Part shown: piece after piece, positions 59,274-64,000 of the stretch
Layout: each line of letters starts with the position of its first letter
Position numbering within the stretch: the stretch's first letter is position 1
Source of the DNA: Lentzea pudingi
Lineage (GTDB): Bacteria > Actinomycetota > Actinomycetes > Mycobacteriales > Pseudonocardiaceae
NCBI RefSeq assembly: GCF_014646255.1
Contig: NZ_BMNC01000005.1
Location: 62,001 to 126,000, forward strand
DNA: 64,000 nucleotides
Reading direction: 5' to 3'
The notes under the pieces: model-generated
What the model saw: only the letters and a program-made list of their open reading frames with translations
What the model was told of the DNA's origin: nothing
Databases searched by the model: none
Position numbers and translations under genes: made by a program

Positions 59274-59909
59274 GATCGGGTCGCCCCGGCGCCAGAAGAG
59301 CTCGGGCAGCCCGGCCAGCTCGGCGAACGTGTGGCAGGCGGCCATCGACGCGTACCCGCCGGCCAGCACGTGCGCACGGATCCTGTCCAGGCGGCCGAAC
59401 TCGATCACCTCACCGGCGATCAGGAACGGCAGCACCAGCTGCCAGGCCCGCACGACGGCCGGACGACGCCGGTGAGGTGCGCGCAGTGCCGCGCGGGCGA
59501 CGCGGAGCAGGTGCTCGTTCGCGCTCATCGTGTACGGGTGGGCCGAGTGGTCCCAGCTCCACCGGCGCTCTTCGGTGACCGCGCACCGCACGCATTCGAC
59601 CGGCCCGGTGCCCAGTTCGGCACCGCAGCGCGAGCACGCCAGCAGCGTCATCGCCCAGTCGACGCACGTCCACGGGTGCTGGCCGACGTCCGCGGAGGTC
59701 ACCAGTTCGGCCAGTTCCCGGTCGGCGAGCTGTGACGACGTTCTCAGCGCTTCCCAGTCCGCGAGCCAGAACTGGTCGAGCAACTCGGCGCAGAAACCGC
59801 AGTCCGGGTAGCCGCGACCTGCGAGTTCTCCGCAGGAAGGGCATGCCGAGACCACGGCGGGACGCTGGCCGCGTCGCGCGCCGGGCGGGAACGGCTGGTG
59901 ATCAGCCAC
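59052..59909 (-). CDS. Zinc-ribbon hypothetical protein
   Basis: A 285-residue frame starting at GTG 59909. The N-terminal 110 residues have two zinc-ribbon-like sets: CPSCGELAGRGYPDCGFC and CSRCGAELGTGPVECVRC. Then comes a helical region (AWQLVLPFLIAGEVIEFGRLDRIRAHVLAGG). The last 74 residues, rich in charged residues and Gln, are coded antisense to lysE (59052-59273) and may be non-native tail. The family is not recognised; the conserved part probably ends near 59280. Confidence 0.6.
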   Translation of the reverse strand: MADHQPFPPGARRGQRPAVVSACPSCGELAGRGYPDCGFCAELLDQFWLADWEALRTSSQLADRELAELVTSADVGQHPWTCVDWAMTLLACSRCGAELGTGPVECVRCAVTEERRWSWDHSAHPYTMSANEHLLRVARAALRAPHRRRPAVVRAWQLVLPFLIAGEVIEFGRLDRIRAHVLAGGYASMAACHTFAELAGLPELFWRRGDPISTRVEYQADSERQQHAARQLLERGTDPRPAEPAPDRVQDRHDDQVPDGVDENPPDGEEEQNPLAGLPGRHELR

Positions 59910-59989
59910 GAGGAAGAGATTAGGGGCAAACGACGCCCTTGGCAGCAGCGGCGCGCTCTGACTATGGTCGGTTCTCGACAACTCAAGAA

Positions 59990-60090
59990 AACGCGGGAGC
60001 TCGCGCCAGAGCGGGCTGAGAGGGTGACTGGCAGTGGTGCCGGTGTCACCGACCGCCTGAACCTGACCGGGTAATGCCGGCGTAGGGAGG
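59990..60090 (+). promoter_or_regulatory. TPP (THI-box) riboswitch upstream of thiC
   Basis: CGCGGGAGCTCGCGC opens the element. GGGCTGAGAGGGTGACTG and ACCGCCTGAACCTGACCGGGTAATGCCGG are near-consensus TPP-binding sequences. The 3' end runs into GGGAGG, the thiC ribosome-binding site, suggesting control of translation. It regulates thiC-thiD. Confidence 0.97.
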
Positions 60091-60096
60091 AATGTC

Positions 60097-61748
<1,652 letters not shown>

Positions 61749-61752
<4 letters not shown>

Positions 61753-62564
61753 CCGAGGCACCTCCGAGGGTCCTCACCATCGCCGGAAGCGATTCCGGCG
61801 GTGGTGCGGGCATCCAGGCCGACCTCCGCACGCTCTTCGCGTGCGGGGTGCACGGCTGCGTGGCGCTCACGGCCGTGACGGTCCAGAACTCGTTGGGCGT
61901 CACGGGGGTCTCCGAGATCCCGGCGGACGTCGTCGCGGCGCAGATCGTCTCGGTGGCCGAGGACATCGGCGTGCAGGCCGCGAAGACCGGCATGCTCGCG
62001 TCGGCGCGGATCATCGAGGCAGTCACCCCGGCCCTGGACCGCGTCGGCATCGGCTCCGGCAAGACCCCGTTCGTCGTCGACCCGGTCTCGGCGTCCATGC
62101 ACGGCAACCAACTCCTGGCCGACAACGCGCTGGACGCGTTGCGCGGCCTGCTGTTCCCGCGCGCGACCCTGGTGACGCCGAACCTCGACGAGGTGCGGCT
62201 GATCACCGGGATCACCGTGAAGGACCGCGAGGACCAGCGCGTGGCGGCGGAAGCGTTGCACGCCATGGGCCCGGAGTGGGTGCTGGTGAAGGGCGGCCAC
62301 ATGTGGGACGACCCGGAGTGCCTCGACCTGCTCTACGACGGCCGTGAGTTCATCGAACTCCCAGGCCCGCGCTACGACACCGAGAACACGCACGGCAGCG
62401 GCGACACTCTCGCGTCGTCGATCAGTTCGGCCCTCGCCCGGGGTGCCTCGGTGCCGGAAGCCGTGCGGTTCGGCAAGGACTTCATCGTGAGGTCGGTGGC
62501 CGCCGCCTACCCGCTGGGAGCAGGCTCCGGGCCCGTCTCGCCGTTCTGGCGGCTCGACGGCTGA
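61749..62564 (+). CDS. thiD: Hydroxymethylpyrimidine/phosphomethylpyrimidine kinase ThiD
   Basis: A 271-residue ribokinase-like kinase for HMP and HMP-P. Signature motifs are AGSDSGGGAGIQADL, LVTPNLDEVRLITG, VLVKGGHM and the catalytic HGSGDTLASSISSALARG. The GTG at 61749 overlaps thiC (GTGA), so both are under the TPP riboswitch. The usual Cys after HG (HGTGCT in many homologs) is replaced by SGD, which is common in actinobacterial ThiD. Confidence 0.96.
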
Positions 62565-62625
62565 CACCTCGGGGTGGCGATCGGAGACGTTCTCCGGTCG
62601 CCACCGCCGGCAAGAGCCGTTGGCT

Positions 62626-63069
62626 CTACTTCGGCTCTTCGCCGACGAGGGTCTCCAGCGCGTCCAGCGCACCGACCAGCGCCGAGATGTGTTCCGGCGT
62701 CAGCTGTTCGATCCGCCGCTGCAGCTCGCGCACCCGTGCGGACCGCACGCCGGACACCATCGTCTCGCCCTCGGGCGTGGGGGTGGCGAGCCAGGCGCGG
62801 CCGTCCTGCGGGTCGGGTTCGCGCTTCACGTACCCGGCCTCGACCAGGGCGGCGACGATGCGCGACAGCGTCGGGGGTGCCACGCCCTCCTTGTTCGCCA
62901 GGTCTCCCAGGCGCATGGGGCCGCAGCGCGCGAGGGTGGCCAGCGCGGAGACCGCGCCGGGGCCGAGTCCGGGGGAACCGGTGCGGCGCAGCAACCGGGC
63001 GAGCCGGCCGATCGCCAGGTACAGGCGCGCGGTCGCGTCCTCGACCTCGGCGTCAATGGGGGCCGTCAC
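62626..63069 (-). CDS. MarR-family transcriptional regulator
   Basis: A 147-residue winged-helix regulator: ATARLYLAIGRLARLLRR, then LATLARCGPMRLGDLANKEGVAPPTLSRIVAALVEAGYVKREPDPQDGRAWLATPTPEG and a C-terminal dimer helix. GTG 63069 is chosen because AGGAGG lies 10 bp upstream; an ATG at 63114 would add 15 residues. It sits between thiD and thiG, on the thiG strand; whether it controls thiamine genes is unknown. Confidence 0.9.
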   Translation of the reverse strand: MTAPIDAEVEDATARLYLAIGRLARLLRRTGSPGLGPGAVSALATLARCGPMRLGDLANKEGVAPPTLSRIVAALVEAGYVKREPDPQDGRAWLATPTPEGETMVSGVRSARVRELQRRIEQLTPEHISALVGALDALETLVGEEPK

Positions 63070-63145
63070 GGCTTGTCGTCCTCCTCGGCGGGAATTCAGG
63101 TAGTGGTCGATCATCCCCCAACACGTGAGTACCCAAGGTAGCGAC

Positions 63146-63901
63146 TCAGAGGCCCGGCGAAGACGCTTGGGCCCAAAAGCGCTGCGGAATTCGTCCGGCC
63201 AGGCGCGCCAGCCGTCCGCCCTCGACCGCACAACGCATGGCGGCGCCCATCCGTTCCGGGTCCTGGGCCCGTGTGACCGCGGTCGCCAGGAGCACCGCTG
63301 AGCAGCCGAGTTCCATCGCCAGCGCGGCATCGGACGCCGTGCCGATGCCCGCGTCGAGAACTACCGGAACAGAGGCACGAGAAGTGATCAGCTCGATGTT
63401 GTGCGGGTTCCGGATGCCGAGTCCCGTGCCGATGGGAGAGCCCAGCGGCATGACCGTCGCACAGCCGATGTCCTGCAGCTTCAAGGCCAGCACCGGATCG
63501 TCGCTGGTGTAGGGCAGGACGACGAAACCGTCGTTCACGAGCCGCTCGGCCGCGTCGAGCAGCTCGACCGGGTCCGGCAGCAGGGTCTCCTCGTCGTGCA
63601 CGACCTCGAGCTTGACCCACTTCGTCTCCAGCGCCTCGCGCGCCAGCTGGGCGGTCAGCACCGCCTCGGCGGACGTGCGGCAGCCCGCGGTGTTCGGCAG
63701 CACCTCGATCCCCAGGCGCCGCAACAGCTCCAGCACACCGGTCTGGCCGGCCGCGTCGACGCGGCGCATCGCCACGGTCGTCAGCTCGGTGCCGGACGCG
63801 ACCAGGGCCCGTTCCAGCACCGAGAGGTTGGCGGCACCGCCGGTGCCGGTGATGAGCCTGGACCGGAACTCCCGGCCCGCGATGATCAGCGGATCGTCCA
63901 C
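63146..63901 (-). CDS. thiG: Thiazole synthase ThiG
   Basis: A 251-residue TIM-barrel enzyme that builds the thiazole phosphate of thiamine with ThiS. The Schiff-base lysine lies in TKWVKLEVV, and the phosphate-binding motifs PLGSPIGTGLGIRNP and VVLDAGIGTASDAALAMELGCSAVL are complete. It starts at GTG 63901, one base after the thiS stop, so the two are co-translated. Confidence 0.97.
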   Translation of the reverse strand: MDDPLIIAGREFRSRLITGTGGAANLSVLERALVASGTELTTVAMRRVDAAGQTGVLELLRRLGIEVLPNTAGCRTSAEAVLTAQLAREALETKWVKLEVVHDEETLLPDPVELLDAAERLVNDGFVVLPYTSDDPVLALKLQDIGCATVMPLGSPIGTGLGIRNPHNIELITSRASVPVVLDAGIGTASDAALAMELGCSAVLLATAVTRAQDPERMGAAMRCAVEGGRLARLAGRIPQRFWAQASSPGL

Positions 63902-63902
63902 G

Positions 63903-64000
63903 TCAGCCTCCCTGGACCGCGGTCAGCACCTCGACCACGCCGCCGTCCGGCACGATCGTCCTGTCCCACAACGCCCTCGGCACCACGGCGCCGTCCAATG
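63903..64000 (-). CDS. thiS: Sulfur carrier protein ThiS, cut by the window end
   Basis: Only the last 32 codons are present. They end VVEVLTAVQGG, with the terminal Gly-Gly expected of the ThiS ubiquitin-like carrier. Its stop is one base before thiG. The start and N-terminal part lie beyond base 64000. Confidence 0.88.
   Translation of the reverse strand, partial: LDGAVVPRALWDRTIVPDGGVVEVLTAVQGG

Overview
The window is high-GC DNA packed with genes, many of them overlapping by ATGA or GTGA and often starting with GTG. Gene content points to an actinobacterium, most likely of the Pseudonocardiales (Lentzea/Saccharothrix/Amycolatopsis type): a resuscitation-promoting factor behind a c-di-AMP riboswitch, a conservon (cvnA-D), DasR boxes, CIRCE boxes, LppU-like proteins, LysM and PspC proteins. 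Two blocks recall Mycobacterium tuberculosis gene order from memory: moaA-moaD-rpf-moaE-mog-moaC-small protein-XPB partner-XPB helicase (like Rv0861c-Rv0869c), and groEL-moeA-psd-pssA-AAA ATPase-LytR_C-DUF3263-def-thiC-thiD-thiG (like Rv0416-Rv0440).

Layout. 1-8.5 kb: molybdenum cofactor genes (moaA, moaD; moaC-mog-moaE), a STAND/SARP-like regulator, rpf with a CRP-type site and a c-di-AMP riboswitch, and a malic enzyme. 8.5-23 kb: the XPB helicase and its partner, separated by about 10 kb holding a small His-rich secreted protein, a conservon, a solute-binding lipoprotein and a tandem array of four paralogous eight-cysteine membrane proteins. 23-27 kb: a two-component system translationally coupled to a GerMN-like lipoprotein whose precursor carries eleven perfect-length 33-bp repeats, then menC. 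27-36 kb: a form II CO-dehydrogenase-like molybdenum hydroxylase operon (coxD, coxE, xdhC-like, coxS, coxL, coxM, coxG, capA-like); such an enzyme would use the cofactor made by the moa/moe genes nearby. 36-42 kb: VOC and PspC proteins, then a chito-oligosaccharide/GlcNAc ABC transporter with a GH20 hexosaminidase and cutC under two DasR-type operators. 42-48 kb: a sigma factor with its partner, groEL with two CIRCE boxes, a Ser/Thr kinase, and a cold-shock gene with a possible leader peptide. 48-64 kb: moeA, an M48 protease, phospholipid genes psd-pssA, a double-AAA ATPase, def, thiamine genes thiC-thiD (TPP riboswitch) and thiG-thiS (cut by the window end).

Most unusual signals. (1) Two copies of a palindromic repeat of about 200 bp (5125-5330 and 43390-43620) share outer arms, a central hairpin and flanking motifs. 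Both lie directly downstream of an operon in the same orientation, and each is followed by C-rich, G-poor transcript sequence. (2) A third, unrelated 144-bp palindrome lies at 55747-55890. (3) Next to all three palindromes, wobble positions drift strand-specifically (C to T on one strand), at 54.5-56.6 kb regardless of gene orientation. (4) The repeat-bearing lipoprotein. (5) The four-gene eight-cysteine array. No rRNA, tRNA, CRISPR array, transposase or prophage gene was recognised.
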